NCBI GenBank assembly: GCA_018613055.1
Contig: JAGGQZ010000013.1
Coordinates: forward strand, 372,001 to 436,000
Origin: Chryseobacterium sp. ISL-80
GTDB taxonomy: Bacteria; Bacillota; Bacilli; Bacillales; Cytobacillaceae
Length of the DNA stretch: 64,000 nt
Direction: 5' to 3'
The position numbers and the translations under genes are program-made. How positions within the stretch are numbered: the stretch's first letter is position 1; each line of letters starts with the position of its first letter. The notes beneath the pieces are model-generated. The model was not told the DNA's origin. It ran no database searches and saw only the letters and a list, made by a program, of their open reading frames with translations. This document shows positions 18,296 to 28,126 of this stretch, piece by piece.

Positions 18296-19537
18296 ATGGA
18301 TATTTATGTTGCCAGGCAGCCTATTTTTGATCTGAATGAAAAAACTGTAGCTTATGAATTGCTATATAGAAGCAGCACGGTCAATAATTATCAGCACACT
18401 GATGGGGACCAGGCTACAACGGATGTCATTGTAAATAGTTTCTTGAATATCGGTGTTAAAGAGTTATCGAATGGCAAACCTTGCTTTATTAATTTTACTG
18501 AAAAACTATTAAAACTTGGTGTGCCTTCTTATTTTAATCCATTATCAATCGTTGTGGAAATTCTTGAGACCGTTGAGCTGAATGAAGAGATTTTAAATAT
18601 TTGCCAAGAGTTGAAGTCTCATGGATACACAATCGCACTTGATGATTTTTTTGTTTCCCAGTGGAATGAATTGACTGTCCAGTTATTGGACTATATTGAT
18701 ATCATCAAGATTGATTTCCGGTCGACAAGCCGAACGGACAGGCAGGAAATGGTTCGGTTTTTAAAGGGCAGGGACATCCAGTTTCTTGCTGAAAAAGTTG
18801 AAACAATCGAAGAATACTTGGAAGCGAAAGAAGATGGCTTCGTCTATTTCCAGGGTTTTTACTTCAGCAAGCCGGTTATTTTAAATAGCTATGATATTCC
18901 GTCATACTACCATTCCTATTTTCAAATCTTAAAAGAAGTCGAGAATCCTGAACCTGACCTTGAAAAAATCAAGAATGTCATTGAAAAGGATATCTCGCTT
19001 TCCTATAAACTATTAAGGTTGATCAATAATCCGGTATTCCGGCCAAGAAACCAGGTCTCCTCTATAAAGCAGGCGATCATTCTATTGGGTCTAAATGAAA
19101 TCAAAAAATGGATTTATGTATTGGCAATAAGAGGAGCAGACAAAGGAGCCGGCAATTCCAAGGAACGGGAAATCATCGAATTGTCCCTTAAGCGGGGAAA
19201 GCTTGGGGAACTGATTGGCAGGAAGGTAGGAAGAGAAGTGCTTGCCTCCAAATACTTCCTGCTTGGAATGTTTTCCCTGATGGATTCTTTGCTGCACCAC
19301 CCAATGGAGGACTTGCTGGATGACTTGCCGCTGAGCAATGAATTGAAGGATGCCTTATCCGGTGAAAAGAATGACGAATACGCTATGCTTGAGTTTTTAA
19401 AAGATATTGAGCAAGCCTTCCATGAAAATCTTGAGCTTGCTTTTAACCCGACCACGATGACAAAGGAAGAGCTTTTCAGGCTGTATGGCGAAGCAAGTGA
19501 CTGGGCCGCCAAGGTTTTGACTGAAGTGAATCCATAA
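18296..19537 (+). CDS. yuxH: EAL-HDOD domain protein, YuxH-like
   Basis: A 413-residue cytoplasmic protein with an EAL-type domain (1-200) and an HDOD domain (~205-390). The EAL signature is altered (YELLYR), but other residues used by c-di-GMP phosphodiesterases are visible: Asn in FINFTE, Glu in VEILET, Asp-Asp in LDDFF, Lys in IKIDF, Glu in LAEKVET and Gln in YFQGFYFSKP. YuxH-family proteins are generally regarded as poor or inactive enzymes, so activity is open. HDOD domains act in signalling scaffolds. ATG 18296 is preceded by AGGAGGAG. The gene stands alone and ends in a strong terminator. Confidence 0.85.
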   Translation: MDIYVARQPIFDLNEKTVAYELLYRSSTVNNYQHTDGDQATTDVIVNSFLNIGVKELSNGKPCFINFTEKLLKLGVPSYFNPLSIVVEILETVELNEEILNICQELKSHGYTIALDDFFVSQWNELTVQLLDYIDIIKIDFRSTSRTDRQEMVRFLKGRDIQFLAEKVETIEEYLEAKEDGFVYFQGFYFSKPVILNSYDIPSYYHSYFQILKEVENPEPDLEKIKNVIEKDISLSYKLLRLINNPVFRPRNQVSSIKQAIILLGLNEIKKWIYVLAIRGADKGAGNSKEREIIELSLKRGKLGELIGRKVGREVLASKYFLLGMFSLMDSLLHHPMEDLLDDLPLSNELKDALSGEKNDEYAMLEFLKDIEQAFHENLELAFNPTTMTKEELFRLYGEASDWAAKVLTEVNP

Positions 19538-19542
19538 TCTTT

Positions 19543-19571
19543 AAAGCATGCAGCTGCATGCTTTTTTCTTT
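19543..19571 (+). terminator. Intrinsic terminator of the EAL-HDOD gene
   Basis: A near-perfect palindrome, AAAGCATGCAG/CTGCATGCTTT, runs into TTTTCTTTT. Confidence 0.85.
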
Positions 19572-19677
19572 TGTAAAGTAAATTCTTGTAACCTGCCGCC
19601 AAAAAAGCTATATTTTTTACATAGATAAAGTCATTTTGAAAAAGTTCGAAATTCTCTCTGAATGAGGTGTTTTTCCA

Positions 19678-19905
19678 TTGGTGCTGAAATATTTATCCGC
19701 ACTGCTCCTGCCTGGTTTCATGGTCGTGTTTTTTACCCGGGTTGCCTATAACCATGTCCTTGCGCTTGTATTGACGGTCGCGTTGATCGCGGCTTCTGTT
19801 TATAAAGGGTATACGGATTCCTTCCTGCTGATTGTCGTCGATGCGTTCTCTTTGACGTTCGGCTTCTTTCTGGCCAATCAGATGAGGAGACGGAATAAGA
19901 AATAG
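19678..19905 (+). CDS. csbA: CsbA-like small membrane protein
   Basis: A 75-residue protein of mostly hydrophobic residues with about three short helices and a basic tail (MRRRNKK). Its size, sequence character and place directly before uvrB-uvrA match csbA of B. subtilis, a sigma-B-controlled general stress gene of unknown molecular function. The start is TTG 19678 (GTG 19681 is also possible), with AGGTG about 8 nt upstream. I did not find a convincing sigma-B promoter in the 140 nt before it. It has its own terminator, so uvrBA is transcribed separately. Confidence 0.8.
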   Translation: MVLKYLSALLLPGFMVVFFTRVAYNHVLALVLTVALIAASVYKGYTDSFLLIVVDAFSLTFGFFLANQMRRRNKK

Positions 19906-19923
19906 CTGAAAAAAGTGAAATCA

Positions 19924-19953
19924 AGCCTGTCGAATTCTATTCGGCAGGTTTTT
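19924..19953 (+). terminator. Intrinsic terminator of csbA
   Basis: CCTGTCGAAT pairs with ATTCGGCAGG around TCT and is followed by TTTTT. Confidence 0.85.
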
Positions 19954-19980
19954 CCTATTGCAGCAAGTCAAAACGAAGTT

Positions 19981-19998
19981 CAATCAAACATTTGATTA
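19981..19998. promoter_or_regulatory. Palindrome related to a second site before lgt
   Basis: AATCAAACATTTGATT has 7-bp mirror-image arms around CA. It differs by one base from the perfect palindrome at 33845-33864. It lies between the csbA terminator and the LexA box of uvrB. The regulator is unknown; a TetR-type dimer would suit the symmetry. Confidence 0.4.
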
Positions 19999-20048
19999 AC
20001 AATCATTCGACATGGCTCAACAGCTCTTATGAAAGAAGAATAACAATT

Positions 20049-20062
20049 CGAATGTTTGTTCG
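20049..20062. promoter_or_regulatory. LexA (DinR) SOS box upstream of uvrB
   Basis: CGAATGTTTGTTCG matches the Gram-positive LexA operator CGAAC-N4-GTTCG at all but one position. It lies 143 nt before the uvrB start and about 33 nt before a -10-like TAGAAT at 20095-20100. uvrBA is a classic SOS operon, so the site is expected here. Confidence 0.75.
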
Positions 20063-20204
20063 CTTTTTGTTGGTTTGTTTTACCTGCTTTGTGGTAGAAT
20101 GAGGATATGACTTTTTTGACAACCATGTAAGGCTTATATATAGGAAGGTTCTTATTTCGTTACGAAATAGAGCCGACAGAAATTTAATTACAGGAGGCTT
20201 TTCT

Positions 20205-22184
20205 GTGAAGGACCAATTTGAATTAGTCTCGAAATATTCCCCGCAGGGAGACCAGCCTGCGGCAATAACTGAGCTGGTGAAAGGCATTCGCGATAACAAG
20301 AAGCATCAGACGCTTCTTGGTGCGACAGGAACAGGGAAGACGTTCACGATTTCAAATGTCATCAAGGAAGTGAACAAGCCCACGCTTGTCATTGCCCACA
20401 ACAAGACATTGGCAGGGCAGCTCTACAGTGAGTTCAAGGAATTTTTCCCGAACAATGCTGTTGAGTATTTTGTCAGTTACTATGATTACTACCAGCCAGA
20501 AGCATATGTGCCTCAAACAGATACATTCATTGAAAAAGATGCGAGCATCAATGATGAGATCGACAAGCTGCGACACTCGGCTACATCGTCGTTATTCGAG
20601 CGCAAGGATGTCATAATCATTGCCAGTGTATCCTGCATCTATGGTCTCGGTAATCCAGATGAATACCGTGACATGGTCGTGTCTTTGAGGACCGGCATGG
20701 AGATAGAAAGGAACAAACTGCTCCACAAGCTGGTCGATGTCCAGTATGAACGGAATGACATTGACTTCAAGCGCGGGACGTTCCGTGTCCGCGGGGATGT
20801 CGTCGAGATCTTCCCGGCATCGCGTGATGAGCATTGCATGAGGATCGAGTTTTTCGGTGATGAGATTGACCGGATCCGCGAGGTCGATGCGCTCACTGGC
20901 GAGATCATCGGTGAACGTGACCATGTCGCGATCTTCCCGGCATCCCACTTCGTAACCCGCGAAGAAAAGATGAAGATTGCCATTGAGAATATCGAAAAAG
21001 AATTGGAGGAGCGCCTAGAAGTGCTTCGTGCCGAGGAGAAATTGCTTGAGGCCCAAAGGCTTGAACAGCGTACAAGGTATGACCTTGAAATGATGCGCGA
21101 AATGGGCTTCTGTTCCGGCATCGAAAACTACTCGCGCCACCTGACTTTAAGGCCTGCGGGTGCGACTCCATATACATTGCTTGATTACTTCCCAGATGAC
21201 TTTTTGATTGTTGTCGATGAGTCGCATGTTACATTGCCGCAAATACGGGGAATGTTTAATGGTGACCAGGCACGTAAGCAGGTGCTGGTAGACCATGGCT
21301 TCCGCCTGCCGTCAGCGATGGACAACCGTCCGCTGACTTTTGCCGAATTTGAGACACATGTCAAACAAGCTGTGTTTGTATCGGCAACTCCAGGTCCGTA
21401 CGAACTGGAGCATACGCCGGAAATGGTTCAGCAAATCATCCGTCCGACTGGATTGCTTGATCCGACGATCGATGTTAGGCCGATTGAAGGCCAGATCGAT
21501 GACCTGATTGGTGAAATCCAGGAGCGGACGAAGCGGAACGAGCGTGTACTGGTAACAACTTTGACGAAGAAAATGTCCGAAGATCTCACCGATTACCTGA
21601 AGGAAATCGGCATCAAGGTCCAGTATCTCCACTCAGAGGTCAAGACGCTTGAGCGGATTGAAATCATCCGCGAGCTGCGGCTTGGTAAATATGATGTCCT
21701 GATCGGAATCAACCTTTTGAGAGAAGGATTGGATATCCCTGAGGTTTCGCTGGTGACGATTCTCGATGCCGATAAGGAAGGCTTCCTCCGTTCAGAAAGA
21801 TCTCTCATCCAGACGATTGGACGTGCGGCGAGGAATTCGAACGGGCATGTCATCATGTATGCTGACAAAATGACCGATTCGATGACAAAGGCGATCAGTG
21901 AAACGAAGCGCCGCCGTGAAATCCAGGAAGCATATAACAAAAAGCATGGCATCACACCGCAGACGATCCAGAAGAGTATCCGCGACGTAATTCGTGCGAC
22001 GATTGCTGCCGAGGATCAGGAAGCATACAGTCCGGCAGAAGGTCTGAAGAAGCTGACAAAGAAAGATCGCGAACAAGTGATTTTAAATATGGAAAAGGAA
22101 ATGAAGGAAGCAGCGAAGGCTCTCAACTTCGAACGGGCGGCCGAGCTGCGTGACCTCATTCTTGAGTTAAAAGCGGAAGGATGA
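20205..22184 (+). CDS. uvrB: UvrABC system protein B
   Basis: The damage-verifying helicase-like subunit of nucleotide excision repair. UvrA2-UvrB2 scans DNA, and UvrB then holds the lesion for UvrC incision. The 659 residues include Walker A GATGTGKT (~39-46), the beta-hairpin region rich in Tyr ([17 protein letters not shown], ~90-108), the DESH Walker B (~337), helicase motifs V-VI ([23 protein letters not shown]) and a C-terminal UVR domain ([14 protein letters not shown]) that contacts UvrC. The start GTG 20205 follows CAGGAGG. uvrA begins 7 nt after the stop, so the two are cotranscribed. The LexA box and a single promoter lie upstream. Confidence 0.98.
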   Translation: MKDQFELVSKYSPQGDQPAAITELVKGIRDNKKHQTLLGATGTGKTFTISNVIKEVNKPTLVIAHNKTLAGQLYSEFKEFFPNNAVEYFVSYYDYYQPEAYVPQTDTFIEKDASINDEIDKLRHSATSSLFERKDVIIIASVSCIYGLGNPDEYRDMVVSLRTGMEIERNKLLHKLVDVQYERNDIDFKRGTFRVRGDVVEIFPASRDEHCMRIEFFGDEIDRIREVDALTGEIIGERDHVAIFPASHFVTREEKMKIAIENIEKELEERLEVLRAEEKLLEAQRLEQRTRYDLEMMREMGFCSGIENYSRHLTLRPAGATPYTLLDYFPDDFLIVVDESHVTLPQIRGMFNGDQARKQVLVDHGFRLPSAMDNRPLTFAEFETHVKQAVFVSATPGPYELEHTPEMVQQIIRPTGLLDPTIDVRPIEGQIDDLIGEIQERTKRNERVLVTTLTKKMSEDLTDYLKEIGIKVQYLHSEVKTLERIEIIRELRLGKYDVLIGINLLREGLDIPEVSLVTILDADKEGFLRSERSLIQTIGRAARNSNGHVIMYADKMTDSMTKAISETKRRREIQEAYNKKHGITPQTIQKSIRDVIRATIAAEDQEAYSPAEGLKKLTKKDREQVILNMEKEMKEAAKALNFERAAELRDLILELKAEG

Positions 22185-22191
22185 CGATAAT

Positions 22192-25071
22192 ATGGCTATG
22201 GATAAACTGATTGTCAAAGGCGCCAGGGCCCACAATTTGAAAAATATAGATGTCACCATTCCGAGAGACAAGCTTGTTGTGCTGACAGGACTTTCCGGTT
22301 CAGGGAAGTCCTCGCTGGCGTTCGATACGATTTACGCTGAAGGGCAGCGCCGTTATGTGGAATCATTGTCTGCATACGCACGCCAGTTCCTCGGCCAGAT
22401 GGACAAGCCGGATGTCGATTCGATCGAAGGATTGTCCCCGGCGATTTCCATCGACCAGAAAACAACAAGCCGGAACCCGCGTTCAACTGTGGGAACGGTG
22501 ACTGAGATTTATGATTACTTACGACTGTTATTTGCAAGGGTGGGAAGACCAACCTGCCCGGTGCATAATATCGAGATTACCTCACAGACGATTGAACAGA
22601 TGGTCGACCGCGTGCTGGAATATCCGGAGAGAACAAAGCTGCAAATCATGGCACCGCTCGTATCCGGCCGTAAGGGCACCCATGCCAAAGTCCTCGAGGA
22701 TGTCAAAAAGCAGGGCTATGTCCGTGTCCGTGTTGACGGGGAGATGCTCGACCTGGGTGATGAAATCGAGCTTGAAAAGAACAAGAAGCATTCGATTGAA
22801 GTCGTCATCGACCGGATTGTCATCAAGGAAGGGATTGCTGCACGTTTGGCGGATTCCCTTGAATCGGCGCTCAAGCTTGGTGAAGGGAATGTGCTGATTG
22901 ACGTAATGGGTGAGGAGGAATTGATGTTCAGCGAGAACCATGCCTGCCCGATTTGCGGTTTTTCAATCGGCGAGCTTGAGCCTCGCATGTTCTCATTCAA
23001 CAGCCCATTCGGTGCCTGCCCGGAATGTGACGGGCTCGGCGCAAAGCTGGAGGTTGATGTCGACCTGGTCATTCCCAATAAGGAGCTTTCATTAAAGCAG
23101 CATGCGATCGCCCCATGGGAGCCAACCAGCTCGCAATACTATCCGCAGTTGCTTGAGGCTGTCTGCAATCATTATGGAATCGATATGGATATGCCGGTAA
23201 AGGATCTGCCTGACAATCAGCTGGAAAAAATCCTGTATGGTTCGGAAAAGGACCGGATTTATTTCCGTTACGAAAATGACTGGGGACAGGTCCGCGAGAA
23301 CTATATTGTATTTGAGGGCGTGTTGAAAAATGTTGAACGCCGCTATAAAGAAACCAGCTCTGACTTTATCCGCGAGCAGATGGAGAAGTATATGGGCGAG
23401 CATGCTTGCCCGACATGCAAGGGCTACAGGCTGAAGCGTGAAACCCTGGCAGTACTAGTTGATGGCCGCCATATCGGTGAAGTGACAGCATTGTCGGTTG
23501 AGGAAGCACACCAATTTTTCGAGGGCCTTGAACTTTCTGAAAAAGAAATGAAGATTGCGAACATGATTTTCCGTGAAATCACGGAGCGACTTGGCTTCCT
23601 GATAAATGTGGGTCTGGATTATCTGACGTTGAGCCGAGCTGCCGGGACGTTATCCGGCGGGGAAGCCCAGCGAATCCGGCTGGCAACCCAGATTGGTTCG
23701 CGTCTCACCGGAGTTCTATACATTCTGGATGAGCCGTCCATCGGTTTGCATCAGCGCGACAATGACAGGCTGATTGATACCCTGAAAAACATGCGTGACA
23801 TCGGCAACACCTTGATTGTTGTCGAGCATGATGAAGATACGATGCTTGCAGCTGACCACCTGATCGATATCGGCCCTGGCGCAGGTGTCCATGGTGGGGA
23901 AATCATCTCCCAGGGTACGCCCGCTGAGGTAATGGATGATCCGAATTCGCTGACGGGCCAGTATCTATCTGGTAAAAAGTTCATTCCGCTGCCAATCGAG
24001 CGCCGCAAACCAGACGGCCGCTATATCGAAATCAAAGGTGCAAAGGAAAACAACCTGAAAAATGTCAATGTGAAGTTCCCGCTCGGAACCTTCATGGCCG
24101 TCACTGGTGTATCCGGTTCCGGTAAAAGTACGCTGATCAACGAAATCCTTCATAAGTCACTGGCGATGAAGCTTCACAGAGCAAAAAGCAAGCCAGGCGA
24201 GTTCAAGGAAATGAAAGGTGTCGATCACCTCGACAAGGTCATCGATATTGACCAGTCACCAATCGGCCGTACGCCAAGATCAAACCCGGCAACCTACACC
24301 GGCGTGTTCGATGATATCCGTGATGTGTTTGCATCGACGAATGAAGCGAAAGTGCGCGGCTATAAAAAAGGCCGCTTCAGCTTCAATGTCAAAGGCGGAC
24401 GCTGTGAAGCCTGCCGCGGGGACGGCATCATCAAAATCGAGATGCACTTCCTGCCTGACGTTTACGTCCCATGTGAAGTCTGCCATGGCAAGCGTTACAA
24501 CCGTGAGACTTTGGAAGTGAAGTACAAAGGAAAGAATATTTCCGATATCCTTGATATGACGGTAGAAGCAGGGGTCGAATTCTTCGCCAACATCCCGAAA
24601 ATCGCCCGCAAGTTGCAGACGATTTACGATGTCGGCCTTGGCTATATCAAACTCGGCCAGCCGGCGACAACCCTTTCCGGCGGGGAAGCGCAGCGCGTCA
24701 AGCTGGCATCCGAACTTCACCGGCGCTCAACGGGACGTTCACTTTACATCCTCGATGAGCCGACAACCGGTTTGCATGTGGATGATATCTCCCGTCTGCT
24801 TGTGGTCCTCCAGCGTCTTGTTGAAAATGGTGACACCGTGCTGGTCATCGAGCATAATCTCGATGTCATCAAGGCTGCCGACTATATCGTCGACCTCGGA
24901 CCGGAAGGCGGAGACCGCGGCGGCACCATCGTCGCTACCGGCACTCCGGAAAAAATCGCCGAAGTGGAAGAATCCTATACCGGCCGTTACCTTAAGCCAA
25001 TATTGGAACGAGACAGACTGCGGATGAAAGAACAGATTCAGGAAAAAGAAAAAAGCACGAGCAATGCTTAA
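22192..25071 (+). CDS. uvrA: UvrABC system protein A
   Basis: The ABC-type ATPase that recognises bulky DNA lesions and loads UvrB. At 959 residues it is full length. It has two ABC modules with Walker A motifs GLSGSGKSS (~32-40) and GVSGSGKST (~641), signature motifs TLSGGEAQR in each half, and zinc-binding cysteines: CPICGF/CPEC in the signature-insertion domain, CPTC (~405) and CEAC...CEVC (~738-765). Start ATG 22192 or 22198 is served by GAAGGATGA at the uvrB end. It is the last gene of the uvrBA operon. Confidence 0.98.
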   Translation: MAMDKLIVKGARAHNLKNIDVTIPRDKLVVLTGLSGSGKSSLAFDTIYAEGQRRYVESLSAYARQFLGQMDKPDVDSIEGLSPAISIDQKTTSRNPRSTVGTVTEIYDYLRLLFARVGRPTCPVHNIEITSQTIEQMVDRVLEYPERTKLQIMAPLVSGRKGTHAKVLEDVKKQGYVRVRVDGEMLDLGDEIELEKNKKHSIEVVIDRIVIKEGIAARLADSLESALKLGEGNVLIDVMGEEELMFSENHACPICGFSIGELEPRMFSFNSPFGACPECDGLGAKLEVDVDLVIPNKELSLKQHAIAPWEPTSSQYYPQLLEAVCNHYGIDMDMPVKDLPDNQLEKILYGSEKDRIYFRYENDWGQVRENYIVFEGVLKNVERRYKETSSDFIREQMEKYMGEHACPTCKGYRLKRETLAVLVDGRHIGEVTALSVEEAHQFFEGLELSEKEMKIANMIFREITERLGFLINVGLDYLTLSRAAGTLSGGEAQRIRLATQIGSRLTGVLYILDEPSIGLHQRDNDRLIDTLKNMRDIGNTLIVVEHDEDTMLAADHLIDIGPGAGVHGGEIISQGTPAEVMDDPNSLTGQYLSGKKFIPLPIERRKPDGRYIEIKGAKENNLKNVNVKFPLGTFMAVTGVSGSGKSTLINEILHKSLAMKLHRAKSKPGEFKEMKGVDHLDKVIDIDQSPIGRTPRSNPATYTGVFDDIRDVFASTNEAKVRGYKKGRFSFNVKGGRCEACRGDGIIKIEMHFLPDVYVPCEVCHGKRYNRETLEVKYKGKNISDILDMTVEAGVEFFANIPKIARKLQTIYDVGLGYIKLGQPATTLSGGEAQRVKLASELHRRSTGRSLYILDEPTTGLHVDDISRLLVVLQRLVENGDTVLVIEHNLDVIKAADYIVDLGPEGGDRGGTIVATGTPEKIAEVEESYTGRYLKPILERDRLRMKEQIQEKEKSTSNA

Positions 25072-25079
25072 TCTATATG

Positions 25080-25113
25080 AAAAAATCTCTTCCTTTTCAG
25101 GAAGAGATTTTTT
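25080..25113. terminator. Bidirectional terminator between uvrA and the deacetylase gene
   Basis: AAAAATCTCTTCC pairs with GGAAGAGATTTTT around TTTTCA. T-runs face both ways, serving the convergent genes. Confidence 0.88.
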
Positions 25114-25133
25114 GCGTGAAGAATTAAATTGCA

Positions 25134-26012
25134 CTATTTCAATTGAATGGGGATCATTTCGGTATCGAGCGCTTTAAAATCATAGTTTTGCTTTTTCAAG
25201 TACTCCAGCAATTCAGGAAGTTGGGCAAGGGTTTCTTCTCTTTCATGCAGGAGGATGACGAGCGGCTCATCCTTCTTTGCCTTTTCAGCAACCTGGGCAA
25301 TTGTGTTGTCAACCAGCCGTTTATCGCGGTAATACCAGTCTTTGCTGTCGACATTCCAATCCCACAGCTGGTATCCTTTGTCACTGACCGCTTTTTTATA
25401 AGGATCCTTCATATAAGGGGCGCTTCCATATGGTGTGCGAATCAGCGTCGAATCAATCCCAGTGATTTCTTTGATCGTATTCAGTGTCTGGTCCATTTCA
25501 GCGACGACGGTTTGCGGAGACTGATAGATTTTCGTTTTGTCATGGGTGACTCCATGCGCTCCGAGACTGTGGCCGGCTTCTGCCATCTTTTTTACAGCGT
25601 CTGGAAAGTTCCTGATATTGCCGTCCAGCATAAAAAAGGTAGCCTTTGCGTCAAACTCATCCAGGAGCGATAAGATTTGGCCTGAGACCTTATGTGGTCC
25701 GTCATCAAATGTTAGGTAGACAGTTTTTGAAGGCGCTTTGGCTGGGTCTTCAGAGGGAGGGTCTGCTACGTCTGGAGTCGGTTGATCTTTATATTGGGTT
25801 TCACTTACTATAAATCTAGGAGGCTTTGTTTCAAGTTTTTTTAACACTTCGTCGGTTCGATGATAAGTTGATGTGAGTTCCTGATGCTCGCTGGATCCCT
25901 GGACCACAGGCTTTTTCACCTGGCTTGCCACGGCAGAAGAGGAAGTGATTAGTCCCCCAACTAAACAAACAACAGTGCACCATCTGGCTGTTTTACTTTT
26001 CAAGCTGAACAC
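25134..26012 (-). CDS. Secreted polysaccharide deacetylase (NodB homology domain)
   Basis: A 292-residue carbohydrate esterase family 4 enzyme, expected to remove acetyl groups from peptidoglycan GlcNAc/MurNAc or a related polymer outside the cell. A signal peptide occupies ~1-30, then a low-complexity linker to ~95. The NodB motifs are TFDDGPH (catalytic Asp103, metal Asp104), HGVTH (metal His152/156), RTPYGS, DWNVDSKDW and ILLHER. All metal and catalytic residues appear intact. GTG 26012 is the start, with GCGAGGGA 6 nt upstream. The gene faces uvrA and shares its terminator; its promoter lies in the 26.0-26.2 kb gap next to the MITE-like element. Confidence 0.9.
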   Translation of the reverse strand: MFSLKSKTARWCTVVCLVGGLITSSSAVASQVKKPVVQGSSEHQELTSTYHRTDEVLKKLETKPPRFIVSETQYKDQPTPDVADPPSEDPAKAPSKTVYLTFDDGPHKVSGQILSLLDEFDAKATFFMLDGNIRNFPDAVKKMAEAGHSLGAHGVTHDKTKIYQSPQTVVAEMDQTLNTIKEITGIDSTLIRTPYGSAPYMKDPYKKAVSDKGYQLWDWNVDSKDWYYRDKRLVDNTIAQVAEKAKKDEPLVILLHEREETLAQLPELLEYLKKQNYDFKALDTEMIPIQLK

Positions 26013-26240
26013 TCTGCATCCCTCGCTGATTTCTAAAATGTTTTCACTTACTTAGACGTGTATATTTCATGTTTGTTACAGAAATATTTCTATATAATTA
26101 CAGGATAATAGTATACCAGCTTAATTTGAATAAGAAAATAGTGGGAATTCATAAATCCGAAGTTCACAGAAGGTTCGTTAAATGTAACGGGAGGTGACAG
26201 GGGTTTTTAGGCGATTTGTCGAACTAATTTCTTAAATAAC

Positions 26241-26421
26241 GGCTGTTTTCGTAAAGGTTATTGTTAAAATCCTAAAGCCGATTCTAACGTGATGATAGCC
26301 ATTTTGGATATCGGTACTAAGTTTGCAAGCTCTTTTCTCAATAGTCGTGAATGGTGTGAATAATCCTAGGTAATTCAATCCTATTTTGTAGGCAATAGTA
26401 ACAAAATTTGAGAAAAGAGCC
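26241..26421. mobile_element. MITE-like element with terminal inverted repeats and target duplication
   Basis: This 181-bp non-coding segment begins GGCTGTTTTC and ends GAAAAGAGCC (imperfect inverted termini). It is flanked by TAAATAAC (26233-26240) and TAAATAAA (26422-26429), a 7/8 match to an 8-bp target duplication. The right half contains a perfect 13-bp inverted repeat (GCTCTTTTCTCAA at 26329 and its complement at 26408). There is no open frame. The rest of the 26013-26479 intergenic gap should hold the divergent promoters of the deacetylase gene and yvlA. Confidence 0.6.
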
Positions 26422-26479
26422 TAAATAAATGAAACTTCTTAGACTCCGCTGCGTATTAATTGCTAAGGAGATGAAGAGG

Positions 26480-26794
26480 ATGGATACGAAAAGGATTCTG
26501 TCAGCTTTGTGCTATTTCAGTATTATGTTTGCCGGGATTTTGTTCCCTCTGGTTGCTTATTTTGCTTCAGATGATAGTGATGTTAAGTTTCATGCGAAGA
26601 AAGCGCTGATGTCGCATCTTATACCACTGATCCCTTTACCGCTTATTTTAATTGCCGTGTTCATTGATTTTAACGGAGGAGCAGGGGAATTCCCCATATT
26701 CATGTTCAGCAGCGCGATTTTAATGGTTATATTGAGTTTCATTGTCCTGGTATGGAATTTGGTTAAAGGAATAAAAGTGCTTAACACAAATTGA
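26480..26794 (+). CDS. yvlA: DUF4870-type membrane protein, first gene of the yvl operon
   Basis: A 104-residue protein with three to four helices. Its N-terminal pattern (RILSALCYFSIMFAGILFPLVAYF...KFHAKKALMSHLI) is typical of DUF4870 proteins. Function is unknown. ATG 26480 is chosen because AAGGAG lies 9 nt before it; the longer frame from 26429 starts inside the MITE target duplication. It is 12 nt before the yvlB homologue, and the order matches yvlABCD of B. subtilis, so I use that name with moderate confidence. Confidence 0.75.
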   Translation: MDTKRILSALCYFSIMFAGILFPLVAYFASDDSDVKFHAKKALMSHLIPLIPLPLILIAVFIDFNGGAGEFPIFMFSSAILMVILSFIVLVWNLVKGIKVLNTN

Positions 26795-26806
26795 GGAGGA
26801 TGAACC

Positions 26807-27919
26807 ATGAAAGAGGAAAGAAAACGGATTTTAAAGCTTGTTGAAGAGGGAAAAATGACGGTGGATGAAGCATTGTTCCTGATCGAGCAGCTGGAGCAGG
26901 GGAAAACACAGGCCCAAAAATCAACTGCTCTATCAACGAATGTGAATTTTGAAGAAGCCAAGAAAGAAGAATTCAAAAAAGAAGATTTCACTGCGTATAA
27001 TTTCAATTCTGTAAAAGATAAAGTACTTGATTTTGTTGATTCTGCCTTCAAAAAAATTAAGGATTTCGATTTGGACCTGAATTTTGGCCACTCCGTTGAT
27101 ATCACGCATATCTTCCAGCAGGGAGATACTTATTTGAACCAGGTGGACATTGATATGGCGAATGGTTCGGTAAAAGTAGTACCGTGGGAACAAAAGGATG
27201 TGCGGGTCGAGTGTAGTGCGAAAGTGTACCGGGTCGAAAACCAGGATGAGGCACGCAAGAAGTTTTTAGAGGACGCGATTTTTACGGTTGAAAATCAAAA
27301 GCTCCGGTTTTCGGTCCAGCAAAAATGGATGAAGGTTGATGCTGTTATCCATATTCCGAAAGAAGACTATGAAAATGTTCGGATCCGCTTGTTTAATGGA
27401 TCCATTGAAGGTGAAAACTTAACCGTAAAGGATTGCCGCGCAAAAACAGCCAACGGCAAAGTGTCTCTCGAGAATCTTGAGTGTGGCAAGCTGGAAACGG
27501 AAACGGTGAGTGGCCAAATCAGCATCCAGCGAAGCGCAATCAAGGATCTTGAAGTTGAAACAATCAATGGCGCAATCAAGGCGGATGGCTTTTTTGACCA
27601 AGTCGATCTTCAGTCCTTTAATGGAAATGTGACATGCATTGTAAATAACAAGGATTGCGAAAGCGTGGAAGTGAAGGCGACAACAGGAAGCATCGAGGTG
27701 CACCTGCCGGAAAAAACGCCGGCCAGTGGTGAGCTCAAATCGAATCTTGGCGGATTTACCATCGAGCTCGATGGCATACAGGTCGTTGAGGAGAAAAGTG
27801 ATATGGTCCAGAAACACCTTCGCTTCAAGCCTGCTGATGGCGGGCAAAAAGCTGTCAGGCTTCACGCTGACACCAAAACGGGTTCGATAGTGGTGAAAAA
27901 ACTAATACAACAGCAGTAG
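26807..27919 (+). CDS. yvlB: YvlB/LiaX-like DUF4097 envelope-stress protein
   Basis: A 370-residue protein. The first ~35 residues form the short helical SHOCT-like/LiaX N-terminal module (RILKLVEEGKMTVDEALFLIEQLEQGK). After a charged linker, residues ~100-365 form a DUF4097 beta-helix built of short repeats (VRIRLFNGSIEGENL, AKTANGKVSLENL, TVSGQISIQ, SFNGNVTC). LiaX in enterococci senses cell-envelope antimicrobial peptides; YvlB is its Bacillus relative. No signal peptide is visible, and its partners yvlC and yvlD are membrane proteins. GAGGAGG sits before the ATG. Confidence 0.88.
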   Translation: MKEERKRILKLVEEGKMTVDEALFLIEQLEQGKTQAQKSTALSTNVNFEEAKKEEFKKEDFTAYNFNSVKDKVLDFVDSAFKKIKDFDLDLNFGHSVDITHIFQQGDTYLNQVDIDMANGSVKVVPWEQKDVRVECSAKVYRVENQDEARKKFLEDAIFTVENQKLRFSVQQKWMKVDAVIHIPKEDYENVRIRLFNGSIEGENLTVKDCRAKTANGKVSLENLECGKLETETVSGQISIQRSAIKDLEVETINGAIKADGFFDQVDLQSFNGNVTCIVNNKDCESVEVKATTGSIEVHLPEKTPASGELKSNLGGFTIELDGIQVVEEKSDMVQKHLRFKPADGGQKAVRLHADTKTGSIVVKKLIQQQ

Positions 27920-27932
27920 GAAGGTGTTAATC

Positions 27933-28124
27933 ATGAAATTATCCCGTTCCCGGACGAACCGGATGCTTGCAGGAGTGCTAGGGGGTATGGCAGAATCCTT
28001 TGGAGTGAAGGCAGCCCTGCTGCGAATCCTGTTTGTGATTCTGCTTTTCAGTACCGCATTCTTTCCGATGGCCCTCCTGTATCTTGTGCTTGTGTTTGCA
28101 CTGCCGAACAGGGAGGGCAATTAA
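27933..28124 (+). CDS. yvlC: PspC-domain membrane protein YvlC
   Basis: A 63-residue protein consisting of a PspC domain: a basic N-terminus (KLSRSRTNRMLAGVLGGMAESFGV) followed by one long hydrophobic helix (LLRILFVILLFSTAFFPMALLYLVLVFAL). PspC proteins take part in phage-shock/envelope-stress signalling. ATG 27933 is preferred to GTG 27924, since AGGAAGGTG lies 6 nt upstream. It is tightly packed between yvlB (13 nt) and yvlD (2 nt), consistent with one operon. Confidence 0.88.
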   Translation: MKLSRSRTNRMLAGVLGGMAESFGVKAALLRILFVILLFSTAFFPMALLYLVLVFALPNREGN

Positions 28125-28126
28125 AA

